Assembly: GCF_900188025.1 (NCBI RefSeq) | Contig: NZ_FZNO01000005.1 | Span: 62,001 to 126,000 of the forward strand | Length of the DNA stretch: 64,000 nt | Reading direction: 5' to 3' | Origin: Blastococcus mobilis | GTDB lineage: Bacteria > Actinomycetota > Actinomycetes > Mycobacteriales > Geodermatophilaceae | Shown: in pieces, positions 41,768-51,055 of the stretch | Layout: each line of letters opens with the position of its first letter | Numbering within the stretch: the first letter of the stretch is position 1 | Made by a program: the position numbers and the translations under genes | The notes under the pieces: generated by a model | What the model saw: only the letters and a program-made list of their open reading frames with translations | Database searches by the model: none | What the model was told of the DNA's origin: nothing

Positions 41768-44011
41768 GTGCTGTTGTCAAGGCTCCACGTCCTCATCACG
41801 GGCGACAACCGGGACGCCCAGCGGGCGCTCCGGGACACGAACCGCGCGATGACCGCCACCGCGGCGCACGCGAAGACCAGCGCCGGCGTGTGGGCCGGCG
41901 CGCTGAACACCCTCACCAAGCTCAGCCTCGCCGTCACCGGCGTCGGCCTCGCCACGGGCGCGATCGTCGGCGTCGGTGCCGCAGCGACCGGGGCCATCGG
42001 TGGGCTGACCGCGGGTGCGCTCGCGCTCGTCAGTGCCGCGACGGTCGCCGGGGCAGGTCTCGCCGCGTTTGGTGTCCTCGCCGCGGGCGCCCTCGATGGC
42101 GTCGGGTCGGCGATGGGCTCCTACGAGGCCGCCACCAAGTCGGCGCGGCAGGCGCTCGCCGTCGGCGACATGGAGGCGTACAACGCCGCGCTGCTCGAGC
42201 AGAAGCAGGCCCTCGCGACGCTGAACCCGGCGCAGGCCGACTTCGCGATGAACGTGATGTCGCTGAAGGACGCGTGGCGGGAGGCCGGCGACGCGATCGG
42301 CCCGTCGCTGTTCGCGACGCTGAACAAGGCCGTCGACACCAGCCGCAACCTGCTCCCGTCCTTGATCCCCGTCGCGGACTCGGTGTCGGTCGCGCTGGGC
42401 AACATGTTCGGCCGCGCGAACACCGCGATCGGTGGCGAGCGGTTCCAGAACTTCATCGCGCTGCTCGCCGACACCGCTGGGCCGATCCTGGAACGTTTCG
42501 GCGGGATTCTCGGCAACATCGGCGGCTCTTTCGCGAACGCGTTCGAGGCTGGCCTGCCGCTCATCGACGCGGTCCTCACCGGGCTGACCGGCATCACCGA
42601 GAGCATGGAGTCGGCGTTCGCCGGCCCCGGTTTCGCCGAGTTCGTGCGCTGGGGCGTCGACATCCTGCCGCTGGTCGGCGACACCCTCGGCGATGTCGCC
42701 GGCGCCGTCCTGGCGCTGCTGACCGCCCTCGAGCCGCTTGCACCGGTGGCGCTGGGGGCCATCAGCGCGTTCGCCGGCGCGCTCGAGGAGGCGTTCCGCA
42801 GCGACGACATGCAGGCCTTCGTCGGCCAGGTCGCCCGACTGTTCCCGGTCATCGCCGACACCCTCGGCGACCTCGCGCAGGCGTTCGTCCGCGTGCTCGG
42901 GTCGGATGCGTTCGTCGAGTTCGTCGACGGCCTGGTGCAGCTCCTCCCGCAGCTGGTCGAGCCGCTGGCGCTGCTCGCGCAGGGCGCGCTGGAGATCGGG
43001 TCGGCGTTCGTCGCCGCGCTGCTGCCGGTCATGCCGGTCCTGACCGACGCGCTGCGTCAGATCCTTCCGCCCCTGGTGGAGCTGGCGACTGCGCTGTTCG
43101 GCGTCGGATCGACGTTGCTGGTCGCACTGCTGCCGCCGCTCGCGGATCTGATCGTCGCGCTGGCCGGGCCCCTCACCGATCTGCTGACGATTGCGGCCGG
43201 AATGGTCGAGAAGATCGCTCCGTACTGGTCGGCGTGGGGCGACGCAATGGTCGCTTTCATGGATGCGGCCCTGCCCGGTTTGGTCTCTTTGGCCCAGGCC
43301 ATTTCTGACGCTTTCACTCCGGAAATCATTCAGCGCGCGACTGACGCCGTTGTCGGCATGACACCGAGCATTGTTTCCCTCGGTGAGTCCTTCGCGGAGC
43401 TGCTCCTCGCCGTCGGCCCGTTCCTGCCCGACCTCGTCGAGCTCGGCGTGACGCTGCTCGAGCTGCTCGTGCCCGCCCTCGAGAACGCCGCAAGGACCGT
43501 GGAGGTCCTCACCGACGTGTTCGGTCCGTTGTTCGAGTTCGGGCTCGCCTGGGCGAGCAACGGTCTGGGGAACCTCATCTGGGCCTTCGAGAAGGTCGGC
43601 GGGGTGCTCGAGTGGATCGCCGACCGCGCCGAGGACCTGATCGGCCTCCTCGGTGGCGTCGCCGGCGCGGCCGGGAAGGTTGGCGGGGGCGGGTTGAACC
43701 TCGGCCCGCTGAAGTACGCCAACCCGCTCGCGTTCGCCGCCGACCGCATCTTCGACGACGGCGGCGTGATGCCCGGCCCCCGCGGGGAGCACAACTGGGC
43801 CCTCGTGGCAGGTGGGGAAACGATCGTCCCCACGCACAAGCCCGGGGTGTCCCTTGACGACTACGCGAGCGGCGGGACGGTCCACGTCGAGGGCGGCGTG
43901 CACGTGACCGTCGGCTCCGGTGACCCGGAGGCGGTCAAGGCCGCGGTCATGGACGCCCTCGCAGAGGCCGCCCGTGGTGGCCGGGGCACGCTGCGGCAGA
44001 CCCGCGGCTGA
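41768..44011 (+). CDS. Tape measure protein
   Basis: A 747-residue protein that sets tail length. The N-terminal MLLSRLHVLITGDNRDAQRA is followed by a long Ala/Gly hydrophobic stretch (residues about 45-115, for example GVGLATGAIVGVGAAATGAI). Amphipathic helices follow, with many Leu/Phe repeats. The C-terminus has FDDGGVMPGPRGEHNWALVA and HVEGGVHVTVGSGDPEAVKA, common in tape measures. GTG start 41768. A stretch at about 43,190-43,380 uses unlike codons (ATT, GCT, TTT, TCT, ACT), suggesting a recombined patch. Confidence 0.92.
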   Translation: MLLSRLHVLITGDNRDAQRALRDTNRAMTATAAHAKTSAGVWAGALNTLTKLSLAVTGVGLATGAIVGVGAAATGAIGGLTAGALALVSAATVAGAGLAAFGVLAAGALDGVGSAMGSYEAATKSARQALAVGDMEAYNAALLEQKQALATLNPAQADFAMNVMSLKDAWREAGDAIGPSLFATLNKAVDTSRNLLPSLIPVADSVSVALGNMFGRANTAIGGERFQNFIALLADTAGPILERFGGILGNIGGSFANAFEAGLPLIDAVLTGLTGITESMESAFAGPGFAEFVRWGVDILPLVGDTLGDVAGAVLALLTALEPLAPVALGAISAFAGALEEAFRSDDMQAFVGQVARLFPVIADTLGDLAQAFVRVLGSDAFVEFVDGLVQLLPQLVEPLALLAQGALEIGSAFVAALLPVMPVLTDALRQILPPLVELATALFGVGSTLLVALLPPLADLIVALAGPLTDLLTIAAGMVEKIAPYWSAWGDAMVAFMDAALPGLVSLAQAISDAFTPEIIQRATDAVVGMTPSIVSLGESFAELLLAVGPFLPDLVELGVTLLELLVPALENAARTVEVLTDVFGPLFEFGLAWASNGLGNLIWAFEKVGGVLEWIADRAEDLIGLLGGVAGAAGKVGGGGLNLGPLKYANPLAFAADRIFDDGGVMPGPRGEHNWALVAGGETIVPTHKPGVSLDDYASGGTVHVEGGVHVTVGSGDPEAVKAAVMDALAEAARGGRGTLRQTRG

Positions 44012-44025
44012 GCGAAGGAGCCGTC

Positions 44026-44397
44026 GTGGGTTGGTATGTGGAGCGCGCAGGTGCGCCGGCGTCGCGGGTGGATCTGCTGCCGGTCGCGGGGGACATCGTC
44101 GTGACGACCGAGCAGCCGAGTTCGGTGTTCACCGCACTCGACGGCACCCGCGTCGTCTGGTCAGCCCCTCCGAGCCCGCCGAACGTGCAGATCCCCGAGC
44201 TGTGGTTCGAGTCGGCCACCGAGGTGCAGCGGCTGGAGGCGCTCGCCCTGGCCGGGGTCACGCTGACCCTCGGCGCGGACACCGGCGAGACGTGGGCTGT
44301 CCGCGCGATCAACGGGGTGCGACGGCGCATCCTCGACACGCCTGACCGGGCGACCGCCCCGAAGTTCGGCGTCACCGTCACGCTGATCGGGGTCTGA
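44026..44397 (+). CDS. Distal tail-like protein
   Basis: A 123-residue beta-rich protein: WYVERAGAPASRVDLLPVAG, FTALDGTRVVWSAPPSPPNV, then IPELWFESATEVQRLEALAL and PKFGVTVTLIGV. It follows the tape measure gene, where the distal tail or baseplate-entry protein belongs. GTG 44026 with GAAGGAG upstream. Function inferred from place; sequence similarity is not certain. Confidence 0.55.
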   Translation: MGWYVERAGAPASRVDLLPVAGDIVVTTEQPSSVFTALDGTRVVWSAPPSPPNVQIPELWFESATEVQRLEALALAGVTLTLGADTGETWAVRAINGVRRRILDTPDRATAPKFGVTVTLIGV

Positions 44398-44400
44398 GCC

Positions 44401-45591
44401 GTGTACACCGACCTGAGCGCGGCCGCGGCCGACGTGCTGGCCTCCGGGGGCATCGCCGTCGGGCGTGCGGAGGTGTGGACCCTCGACGGCGTCCGGAAGG
44501 CCCGCCTGAGCATCACCGCGGGCACCTGCACATGGGATCGGACAGCAGCCATCCCGCGCAGCTGCGATGTGACGCTGGCCGGGTTCGAAGGCATCCTGCC
44601 CGACCTCGGATCGCTGCCCCCGGCGAAGACGTACGCCGACACGGACGGCACCTACGCCGACGACGCGGTGAACGGCCCCTACGGCGGCGACCTGGTGAAC
44701 CGCCAGCTGCGCGGCCTGCTGATCCCGGCCGTCACTGAGCTCCGCCTGTTCCTCGACGTGCGGCTGCCCGAAGGGGGCGTGGAAAGCATCCCGATGGGCC
44801 ACTACCGGATCGCAACCGTGAACCCCGAGCACACGCCGACCGGTGTGCGAGTGCACCTGACCGGTTTCGATGTCGCGAGGTCAGTGAGGTTGGCGGGCTA
44901 CACGACGCCGTACGCGATCACGGCCGGGACGAACACGCGCGCGGCGCTGCTCGGCCTGCTCGGCTCGAAGGTCCCGAACGTCACCGTGACCGCGCCGACG
45001 ACGGAGTTCACCGCCCCACGGCTGTGCTTCCTCCCCGGTGAGGGGGCCGACCCGTGGGCCGACTGCCGCGCCCTGGCGTGGTCGGCGGGGTGGGATCTGC
45101 TCACCGACCGGACTGGCGGCATCGTCGCCGTCGTGCCGGGCGACCCCGGCAGCGGGGACCCGGTGTGGTCGCTGACGGAGGCCTCCCTGACCCGGGCGGC
45201 GAGCACCGTCGATGACGAGGAGTGCATCAACACGGTCGTCTGCTTCGGGCAGACCGCTGAGGATGTGCCGGTTCGTGGTGTCGCGCAGCAGACCGTCGGA
45301 CAGTGGGGCACCACGAGCGTGGGCGTGCGGACGAAGTACTTCACCGTCCCCACCGTCCGGACCGAGTTTCAGGCGATCAACACCGCGCAGGGTCTGCTGC
45401 GGCAGCTGATGGGCCTGACCGACACGATCGAGGTGGAGGTGCCGATGGCGCCGCACCTGGATCCGGGCGACCTCGTAGCCATCGACGAGTCGGTGCTCCA
45501 GCTCGACGACACCGTCTACTGCTTGGAGCGCCTGGTGTTCGACTTCACGCGGCAGCCGTCCCGCCTGACGCTTTCCCGGAGGCTGGCGTGA
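44401..45591 (+). CDS. Tail hub/baseplate protein (DUF5047-like)
   Basis: A 396-residue protein: AEVWTLDGVRKARLSITAGT, WDRTAAIPRSCDVTLAGFEG, FLDVRLPEGGVESIPMGHYR and HLTGFDVARSVRLAGYTTPY. It ends in VAIDESVLQLDDTVYCLERL. The pattern matches actinophage minor tail proteins of the DUF5047 type, which adopt a gp27-like hub fold. GTG 44401, 3 bp after the preceding stop, and it overlaps the next gene by 4 bp. Confidence 0.7.
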   Translation: MYTDLSAAAADVLASGGIAVGRAEVWTLDGVRKARLSITAGTCTWDRTAAIPRSCDVTLAGFEGILPDLGSLPPAKTYADTDGTYADDAVNGPYGGDLVNRQLRGLLIPAVTELRLFLDVRLPEGGVESIPMGHYRIATVNPEHTPTGVRVHLTGFDVARSVRLAGYTTPYAITAGTNTRAALLGLLGSKVPNVTVTAPTTEFTAPRLCFLPGEGADPWADCRALAWSAGWDLLTDRTGGIVAVVPGDPGSGDPVWSLTEASLTRAASTVDDEECINTVVCFGQTAEDVPVRGVAQQTVGQWGTTSVGVRTKYFTVPTVRTEFQAINTAQGLLRQLMGLTDTIEVEVPMAPHLDPGDLVAIDESVLQLDDTVYCLERLVFDFTRQPSRLTLSRRLA

Positions 45592-45848
45592 GCAGCAACC
45601 CGTTCGACGCTCTGATCCGGGAGGTCGTGCGGCCGGAGGCCGATGCGGACCGCACGGCGCTAACGGTCAGCGCCGGGGTCGTGGCCGCCGTGAATGCCGG
45701 GCCGCCGCCGACGGTGGACGTCGACAGCGCTGGCGGCACGGTGCCGACGCTGCGCTACCTGGCCGGGGCGTCCCCGCAGGTCGGCGATGTGGTGTGGGTG
45801 CTGTCGATGGGTGGCGCCGCGATGTTCGTGCTCGGCGCTCTCGCCTGA
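45588..45848 (+). CDS. Small minor tail protein (OB-like)
   Basis: An 86-residue beta-rich protein: ALTVSAGVVAAVNAGPPPTV, DVDSAGGTVPTLRYLAGASP, QVGDVVWVLSMGGAAMFVLG. Such small OB-fold-like proteins follow the hub gene in many actinophages and may plug the tail. GTG overlaps the upstream stop. Converges directly with a minus-strand gene, with 1 bp between their stops. Confidence 0.6.
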   Translation: MSSNPFDALIREVVRPEADADRTALTVSAGVVAAVNAGPPPTVDVDSAGGTVPTLRYLAGASPQVGDVVWVLSMGGAAMFVLGALA

Positions 45849-45849
45849 C

Positions 45850-46059
45850 TCAGACGGTGAACCGCACCCGGTAGTGCCGGCCGTAGTGGCCCGGTTCGAC
45901 GGCAGCGACAACGCCGGGGTGCCGGTGCCCGCCCTCGTCGACGAGGACGACCGCAGCTCCGGCGGGTAGTGGGCCGTCCTCGAGGTCGACGTCGCTGAGG
46001 TACGCGATGCCGAGTGCCCGCTCCACCGGGCCGAGCTCGGTGGTCACTTCGGTCGGCAC
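45850..46059 (-). CDS. Small minus-strand hypothetical protein inside the tail region
   Basis: A 69-residue protein starting GTG 46059: ERALGIAYLSDVDLEDGPLP, AGAAVVLVDEGGHRHPGVVA, AVEPGHYGRHYRVRFTV. The short beta-strand pattern suggests an SH3-like or Tudor-like barrel. Its orientation against the late operon marks it as a possible moron-type gene. No promoter is obvious. Moderate confidence from codon pattern. Confidence 0.5.
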   Translation of the reverse strand: MPTEVTTELGPVERALGIAYLSDVDLEDGPLPAGAAVVLVDEGGHRHPGVVAAVEPGHYGRHYRVRFTV

Positions 46060-46096
46060 AGCCGAACGGTAGCTCCCTGACGTGCGGCTGCTGCTC

Positions 46097-46108
46097 CGAA
46101 CGGTCCGA
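46097..46108 (+). promoter_or_regulatory. Phage motif variant CGAACGGTCCGA (endolysin)
   Basis: One mismatch to the consensus, 32 bp before the endolysin GTG (46141); a CAGGAGCAG ribosome-binding site lies between. Confidence 0.55.
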
Positions 46109-46140
46109 GGGGTCTTGCCCCCTCCCGTCAGGAGCAGCTC

Positions 46141-47127
46141 GTGGCTACCGCCGTCGACTTCTACACCCGCGTCGCCAACCGTCTCCGCTCGTGGGGATTC
46201 AACGTCGAGGAGGTCCCCGGCTGGCAGTCCCGCGACGCTGAGCCGAAGACCGCGTTCGACCCGACGCAGCTGTTCGTCGAGCACCACGACGCGTCCGCCG
46301 CGACCTCGGTCGACGGCAGCCACGCGTACGTCGTTCGGGAGAAGCTGAGCCAGTTCACCATCAACCGGTCCGGCCTCATCCGGCTGTGTGCCGCCGGCAT
46401 CACCTGGCACGCCGGCAAGGGCGGCCCGCTGCACGGCGTCCCGCTGAACAACGCGAACCCGCGGTCGACCGCAGTGGAGGTCGCGAACAACGGCCTCGGC
46501 GAGCCGTACACCGACGCGTGCACCGCGAGCATCGTGGCGCTGGAGGCGGCGTGGTGCATGGAGGCCGGCCGTGGCGTGGAGCGCGTCGTCGGGCACCGCG
46601 AGTGGGCGCCGACCCGCAAGATCGACCCGCGCATCGACATGAACTGGCGTCGGGCTGCGGTGGCCGCATTCGTCGCGAGCAAGTCCGCCGCTCCTGCTCC
46701 GGCGTCGGCCGCGGGCTCGTACACGGTGCGCGCTGGCGACACGCTCGGCGGCATCGCGAAGGCACACGGCACGACGTGGCAGGTGCTCGCACAGCTGAAC
46801 GGTCTCGGCAACCCGAACGTCATTCGGGTCGGCCAGGTGCTCCGCCTGCCCGGCGCCGCAGCGCCCACCCCCGCACCGGCCCCTGCTCCGGCACCCGCGG
46901 CGCTGAGCCCGGACCCGAAGGCGAACCCGATCGCGTTCCAGCGTTGGTACAACGCCTACCCGTTCCGCCCCGCGCTGCTGCCGGTCATCCGGCCGCTGGC
47001 GAACAACTGGGGGCCGCAGTCCGACCGGGCGCTGCGCAAGGTGCAGGCCCGGTACGGGCTGGCAGTGGACGGCATCCCGGGCCCGAAGACCCGCGCGCTG
47101 CTGCACCGGCTCGGCTACCGCGGCTGA
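46141..47127 (+). CDS. Endolysin: N-acetylmuramoyl-L-alanine amidase with LysM and C-terminal binding domain
   Basis: A 328-residue peptidoglycan hydrolase. Residues 1-185 form an Amidase_2 domain with [20 protein letters not shown] and VVGHREWAP holding the zinc and catalytic residues. A LysM domain follows ([18 protein letters not shown], then [15 protein letters not shown]). After a Pro/Ala linker, a peptidoglycan-binding-type C-terminus ([20 protein letters not shown]) ends the protein. No signal peptide, so export needs a holin. GTG start. Confidence 0.93.
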   Translation: MATAVDFYTRVANRLRSWGFNVEEVPGWQSRDAEPKTAFDPTQLFVEHHDASAATSVDGSHAYVVREKLSQFTINRSGLIRLCAAGITWHAGKGGPLHGVPLNNANPRSTAVEVANNGLGEPYTDACTASIVALEAAWCMEAGRGVERVVGHREWAPTRKIDPRIDMNWRRAAVAAFVASKSAAPAPASAAGSYTVRAGDTLGGIAKAHGTTWQVLAQLNGLGNPNVIRVGQVLRLPGAAAPTPAPAPAPAPAALSPDPKANPIAFQRWYNAYPFRPALLPVIRPLANNWGPQSDRALRKVQARYGLAVDGIPGPKTRALLHRLGYRG

Positions 47128-47216
47128 GCGACTGACACCGGCCCGCCTGGCCCGGACTGTGCCCTTCGACGGCTCGGTCAGGGCTGGGCGGGCCGTCACG
47201 GTTGGGGAACCGAGGA

Positions 47217-47258
47217 GACCCCCGCGACCACCACCCGGAAGGTGCGGCCGCGGGGGTC
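47217..47258 (+). terminator. Hairpin after the endolysin gene
   Basis: Arms GACCCCCGCG (47217-47226) and CGCGGGGGTC (47249-47258); the 22-nt interior can form a second short stem (CACC/GGTG). Confidence 0.55.
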
Positions 47259-47354
47259 ATCGGTCCCACCAGGGCTGCTTGACGATCCGGCCCCCGACCG
47301 GACCTGTCCTCCTACACGCCGGGGGTGTCTCTCCCGACACCAGGGAGGACCCTC

Positions 47355-47648
47355 ATGACCCAGCCGGCCGGCCACGAGACCGCGATCGCGCTCGCCCGCC
47401 TCGAGGAGCGGATGGCCGCTCAGACGGAGCGGTTCAGCGAGAAGTTCGACGAGCTCGGCAAGCGCATCGACGAGGGACACAACCGCACCGAGGCCCGCGT
47501 CGACGCCGCCGAGGACCGCATCGAGGCGCTCGAGGCCCGCGTCACGCTGCTGGAGGCGTACAAGGCCCGAATCATCGGCGCGGTCGCTGGCGTCGGCGCG
47601 GTCGCCGGTGGAGCGGGCACCGCTCTCGGGAAGATCTTCGGCGCCTGA
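47355..47648 (+). CDS. Holin-like or lysis-associated coiled-coil protein with C-terminal TM
   Basis: A 97-residue protein: a long charged coiled coil (IALARLEERMAAQTERFSEK, then EARVDAAEDRIEALEARVTL) and a C-terminal hydrophobic segment (IIGAVAGVGAVAGGAGTALG). This XhlA-like layout and the place after the endolysin suggest a holin or holin accessory. No second transmembrane protein is adjacent. ATG 47355 with GGGAGGA. Confidence 0.65.
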   Translation: MTQPAGHETAIALARLEERMAAQTERFSEKFDELGKRIDEGHNRTEARVDAAEDRIEALEARVTLLEAYKARIIGAVAGVGAVAGGAGTALGKIFGA

Positions 47649-47711
47649 CCTTTCCCGCCGCTGACCTGCGTCAATGGTCCGGCGGGATACCTGCATCACG
47701 GTGGGGCGCTA

Positions 47712-47723
47712 CGGACGGTCCGA
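47712..47723 (+). promoter_or_regulatory. Phage motif CGGACGGTCCGA, copy upstream of the phosphoesterase gene
   Basis: Exact copy ending 4 bp before ATG 47728; no Shine-Dalgarno sequence lies between. Confidence 0.65.
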
Positions 47724-47727
47724 TCAC

Positions 47728-49155
47728 ATGAGCACCCCCTGCACTGTCTGCGCAGCCCCCGCAGCCCTCCTCTCCGACCTCGACGCGCGCATCGCCGCTG
47801 GGGACGCCGGCCGGTACGTCGTCCACCGCGAGCTCGCCGCGAACGGCATCACCGTGTCGATGGAAGCCGCGCGGAAGCACATCGCGCACATCCGCGCAGG
47901 CGAGCAGGGCATCCCGTCGCACGCCCCTGGGCAGCTGCGGCTGACCACCCTCGACCAGGCCGTCGCGCTGCCTCCGGTGCCGACCGTGACCGCACCGCAG
48001 CCGGCCGCGCCCCGCGGATACGAGCCTGGCGTCCGGTTCGAGCGGGGCGCGAAGGCCGCCGTCGTCACCCTGCCGCCCGCGCCGACCGCGCCCGGTGAGG
48101 GCGACTGCGCGGCGTACCTGCGGGGTCTCGGCATCGACCCGGACCTGTACATCCTCGAGCCGATCGAGGTCCGCACCAACTCCCACGGCTGGACTCGCGA
48201 CGACCCGGAGGGGGCCGCGGTCACGCAGCAGACGTTCTTCGCGCGGTTCCGCGTGACCCGCCGCGAGGCCGCCGCGGACGGGTTCGATGTCGACGAGCTG
48301 CTGGCAACCGTGCCGGCGCTGGCCGCGGCCGCGGTGGACCGTCCGGCGACGGGTGCCGGGGAGTCGCTGCTGGTGGGCCTGGCCGACTGGCAGACCGGCA
48401 AGCGCGACCAGGGCGGCACCGCGAAGCTCGTCGAGCGCCTCGCCGCCCTCGGCCCGGCCATCGTCGCCCGCGTCGGTGAGCTGCAGCTGCTCGGCCGGAA
48501 CGTGGAGACCATCTACCTCGTCGGCCTTGGCGACCTGGTGGAGGGCTGCAAGGGGTTCTACCCGATGCAGACGTTCAGCGTGGAGCTCGACCGTCGGCAG
48601 CAGATCCGCGTCGCGCGCCGAATGCTGACCGAGATCGTGAAGACCGTCGCCACCCTCGGCATCCCCGTCGTCGTCAGCGGCGTCGCCGGCAATCACGGAG
48701 AGCAGCGTGACGGTTCGGGCAAGGCGTTCACCACGCCCGGCGACAACGACGACCTGCTCGTCCTGGAGCAGTGCGCCGAGGTGTTCTCGCTGGCTGAGGG
48801 GTACGGGCACGTCAGCTTCGTCATCCCGGACCAGGAGCTCGCGCACACGATGGACCTGAGCGGGCAGCACACGGTGTTCACGCACGGGCATGTCGCCCGC
48901 GGCGGGTGGGCCGGCCTGTGGACGTGGTTCAAGAACCAGCGCGCGCACGGCAAGACGAGCGCGACGATCGCGGTGGTTGGGCACTATCACCACCTGCACG
49001 TGGAGAACGACGGGCTGCTGACCCTGTTCCAGTGCCCGGCGCTCGAGGGCGGCTCCGACTACTTCTCGACGGCGATGGGGTCGACGACGGTCCCGGGCAC
49101 CGCGTGCGCCCTGGTGAGCTCCGCCTTCGGCGTTCGGGACCTCGCCGTGCTGTGA
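47728..49155 (+). CDS. Metallophosphoesterase with N-terminal Zn/HTH-like region
   Basis: A 475-residue protein. N-terminal CTVCAAP and an HTH-like segment (YVVHRELAANGITVSMEAAR) precede a linker. The calcineurin-like phosphoesterase core follows: LLVGLADWQTGK, YLVGLGDLVEGC, VVVSGVAGNHGEQR, FTHGHVARGG and VVGHYHHLHVENDG. These supply the metal-binding Asp, Asn and His. Relatives occur in many actinophages, sometimes named DNA-binding or exonuclease-like. It may process DNA or nucleotides; the site between lysis and tail-fibre genes gives no further hint. Confidence 0.8.
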   Translation: MSTPCTVCAAPAALLSDLDARIAAGDAGRYVVHRELAANGITVSMEAARKHIAHIRAGEQGIPSHAPGQLRLTTLDQAVALPPVPTVTAPQPAAPRGYEPGVRFERGAKAAVVTLPPAPTAPGEGDCAAYLRGLGIDPDLYILEPIEVRTNSHGWTRDDPEGAAVTQQTFFARFRVTRREAAADGFDVDELLATVPALAAAAVDRPATGAGESLLVGLADWQTGKRDQGGTAKLVERLAALGPAIVARVGELQLLGRNVETIYLVGLGDLVEGCKGFYPMQTFSVELDRRQQIRVARRMLTEIVKTVATLGIPVVVSGVAGNHGEQRDGSGKAFTTPGDNDDLLVLEQCAEVFSLAEGYGHVSFVIPDQELAHTMDLSGQHTVFTHGHVARGGWAGLWTWFKNQRAHGKTSATIAVVGHYHHLHVENDGLLTLFQCPALEGGSDYFSTAMGSTTVPGTACALVSSAFGVRDLAVL

Positions 49156-49185
49156 GCCGGCATCCCTGACGGGCGGCGCCCTCTC

Positions 49186-49197
49186 CGGACGGTCTGA
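49186..49197 (+). promoter_or_regulatory. Phage motif variant CGGACGGTCTGA (tail fibre)
   Basis: One mismatch, 29 bp before the tail fibre ATG; CAGGGAGGGCG ribosome-binding site in between. Same variant as the double motif at 41715. Confidence 0.6.
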
Positions 49198-49226
49198 GCG
49201 AGACCACTTCCAGGGAGGGCGACTGC

Positions 49227-51041
49227 ATGGCCGACGACTACGGCGTGCCGACCGACACCACCGACGCCACGCCCCGCGCTGGGCATCTGGCGCCGGCGAT
49301 CAACGCGACCGGCTACGCCCTCAACGACCTGAGTGCCCGCGTCTCGGAGGTGAAGACGACCGCGGACTACGCGAAGAGCACCGCGGACGCAGCGAAGGCG
49401 AAGGGTGAATCGCACGATTCCCGCCTGGACTCCCTCGGGGAGCGGGTCGACGGTGTCGCCGACGACGTGCGGGTGTTGCAGCAGACGGTTGCGAACCCGG
49501 TGCCTCGCGGTGGCCGCACTGGCCAGGTGCTGAAGAAGCGCAGCAACAACGACTTCGACCTGGTCTGGGCGGCCGACATCCAGGGCCAGGCCGGCCCGGG
49601 TGGCGGCGTGCCCGCGGGTGGTGAGGCCGGGTTCGTCCTGACGAAGGACACCGGCCTCGACGGGGACGTGTCCTGGCAGAAGCCGAAGGGTGGGGGCGGA
49701 GGCGGCTATCTCGGCACTGTCGTGTCGGCGAACGGCTCGCTGGTGTCGGTGAACTACACGAAGGAGGGTGCGCTCGTCACCACGTACGCGTCGGTTCCCC
49801 TCGGCGTCGGCGTCGGCGCCGGGGACAACGTGAGCATCCTCGAACGGACCGACGGCGGCCTGCCGTTCATCGTCGGCGTCGTTGCGCGGGCCAACCCGTA
49901 CAACCCTCCGGTGTTCGGCCCGATGACGGTCAGCTCCCCGTACCGCCTCGACGGCCTGGCCTACCCGTTCAGCCACTCGTTGCCGGTCACGCGGGACAAC
50001 GGCGCGAGCCTCGGGATGGGCGTGGAGACGTTCGTGCAGGGGACGAAGTACTTCGACCCGCAGAACAGCGTCAGCGGGCAGCTGCCGACGCCCCCGGCGG
50101 GTGTCTCGACCACGCACGGAGTGTCGGCCGGCGGCCGCATCTACCTGTCGCCTGGCGGCAGCGCCGTCACGATCATCACCCGCTGGTCGGAGGCCGCGCA
50201 GGCGTGGGAGACCATCACCCTGCCGTCCGGTGACGGCGCGACGCACACGCACCCGTTCCTGTTCGTCGTCGGCGGCGTGGTGAAGCTCGTCCGGCACACG
50301 CAGACGAACCCGGTCGGCCTGTGGGTCTACGCCCTGGACCCGGTGACGCTGACCTGGACGCTGGAGTGGAGCGGCAGCACCGACCGCGCGGCCACCCTGG
50401 GCACGGGCATCGGGCAGGTGAAGCTGACCGCGAACCACCTCGCGATCTACAACACCTCGGCGACCTCCGGCGTGCCCTACGGGTTCCTACGGGTGAACCT
50501 GACGACCGGCGTCATCACCACCGTCCAGAACAACAGCAGCGCGGGCTCGACGGCCGGTGAGGCGTTCGCCGCCGGTGACCTCGGCGGGGACGGGTCGCTG
50601 TGGGTGCCCGGCCGGCCCGCCGACCTCTGGTCGCGCACGACCCGGTACTACATCACCCGGTACTACCCGACCGGGGAGACCGCGGTCACGCAGTGGGCGC
50701 CGAACAGCGGCGACTACTCGATCAGCTCCGACACCCTCGGTCAGTGGCTCACCGTCCGCGCGCACGCCGGCGATCAGGTGCTCATCGCCGGCACCTGCTA
50801 CCGCACCCCGAACCCGAGCACCCCGGACACCGTGGGCAGCTACGCGTACCAGGCAGCGATCTGGGCGACCGACGGCCTCACCTCCGCGGTCGTGTGGACC
50901 AGCTCGTACGTGTCGAACAGCGGCACCCTCAGCGGCTGGCCTCGGGCGTACCGGCCGGAGCTCGCGCCGGAGGGCGGCAACCGGTTCCTCTGGACGCTCA
51001 ACTACTCGACCTTCTCGTACCTCTACGACGGCTCCCTCTGA
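49227..51041 (+). CDS. Tail fibre / receptor-binding protein
   Basis: A 604-residue protein. The N-terminal GHLAPAINATGYALNDLSAR is followed by a coiled coil (KTTADYAKSTADAAKAKGES to VADDVRVLQQTVA). A Gly-rich linker with GRTGQVLKKRSNNDFDLVWA, a repeat typical of tail fibres, comes next. From about residue 225 the sequence is beta-rich and aromatic (YRLDGLAYPFSHSLPVTRDN, WSEAAQAWETITLPSGDGAT), perhaps a beta-propeller that binds the cell wall. The C-terminal half probably sets host range. Confidence 0.8.
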   Translation: MADDYGVPTDTTDATPRAGHLAPAINATGYALNDLSARVSEVKTTADYAKSTADAAKAKGESHDSRLDSLGERVDGVADDVRVLQQTVANPVPRGGRTGQVLKKRSNNDFDLVWAADIQGQAGPGGGVPAGGEAGFVLTKDTGLDGDVSWQKPKGGGGGGYLGTVVSANGSLVSVNYTKEGALVTTYASVPLGVGVGAGDNVSILERTDGGLPFIVGVVARANPYNPPVFGPMTVSSPYRLDGLAYPFSHSLPVTRDNGASLGMGVETFVQGTKYFDPQNSVSGQLPTPPAGVSTTHGVSAGGRIYLSPGGSAVTIITRWSEAAQAWETITLPSGDGATHTHPFLFVVGGVVKLVRHTQTNPVGLWVYALDPVTLTWTLEWSGSTDRAATLGTGIGQVKLTANHLAIYNTSATSGVPYGFLRVNLTTGVITTVQNNSSAGSTAGEAFAAGDLGGDGSLWVPGRPADLWSRTTRYYITRYYPTGETAVTQWAPNSGDYSISSDTLGQWLTVRAHAGDQVLIAGTCYRTPNPSTPDTVGSYAYQAAIWATDGLTSAVVWTSSYVSNSGTLSGWPRAYRPELAPEGGNRFLWTLNYSTFSYLYDGSL

Positions 51042-51055
51042 AAGGCCCCGCAGCG

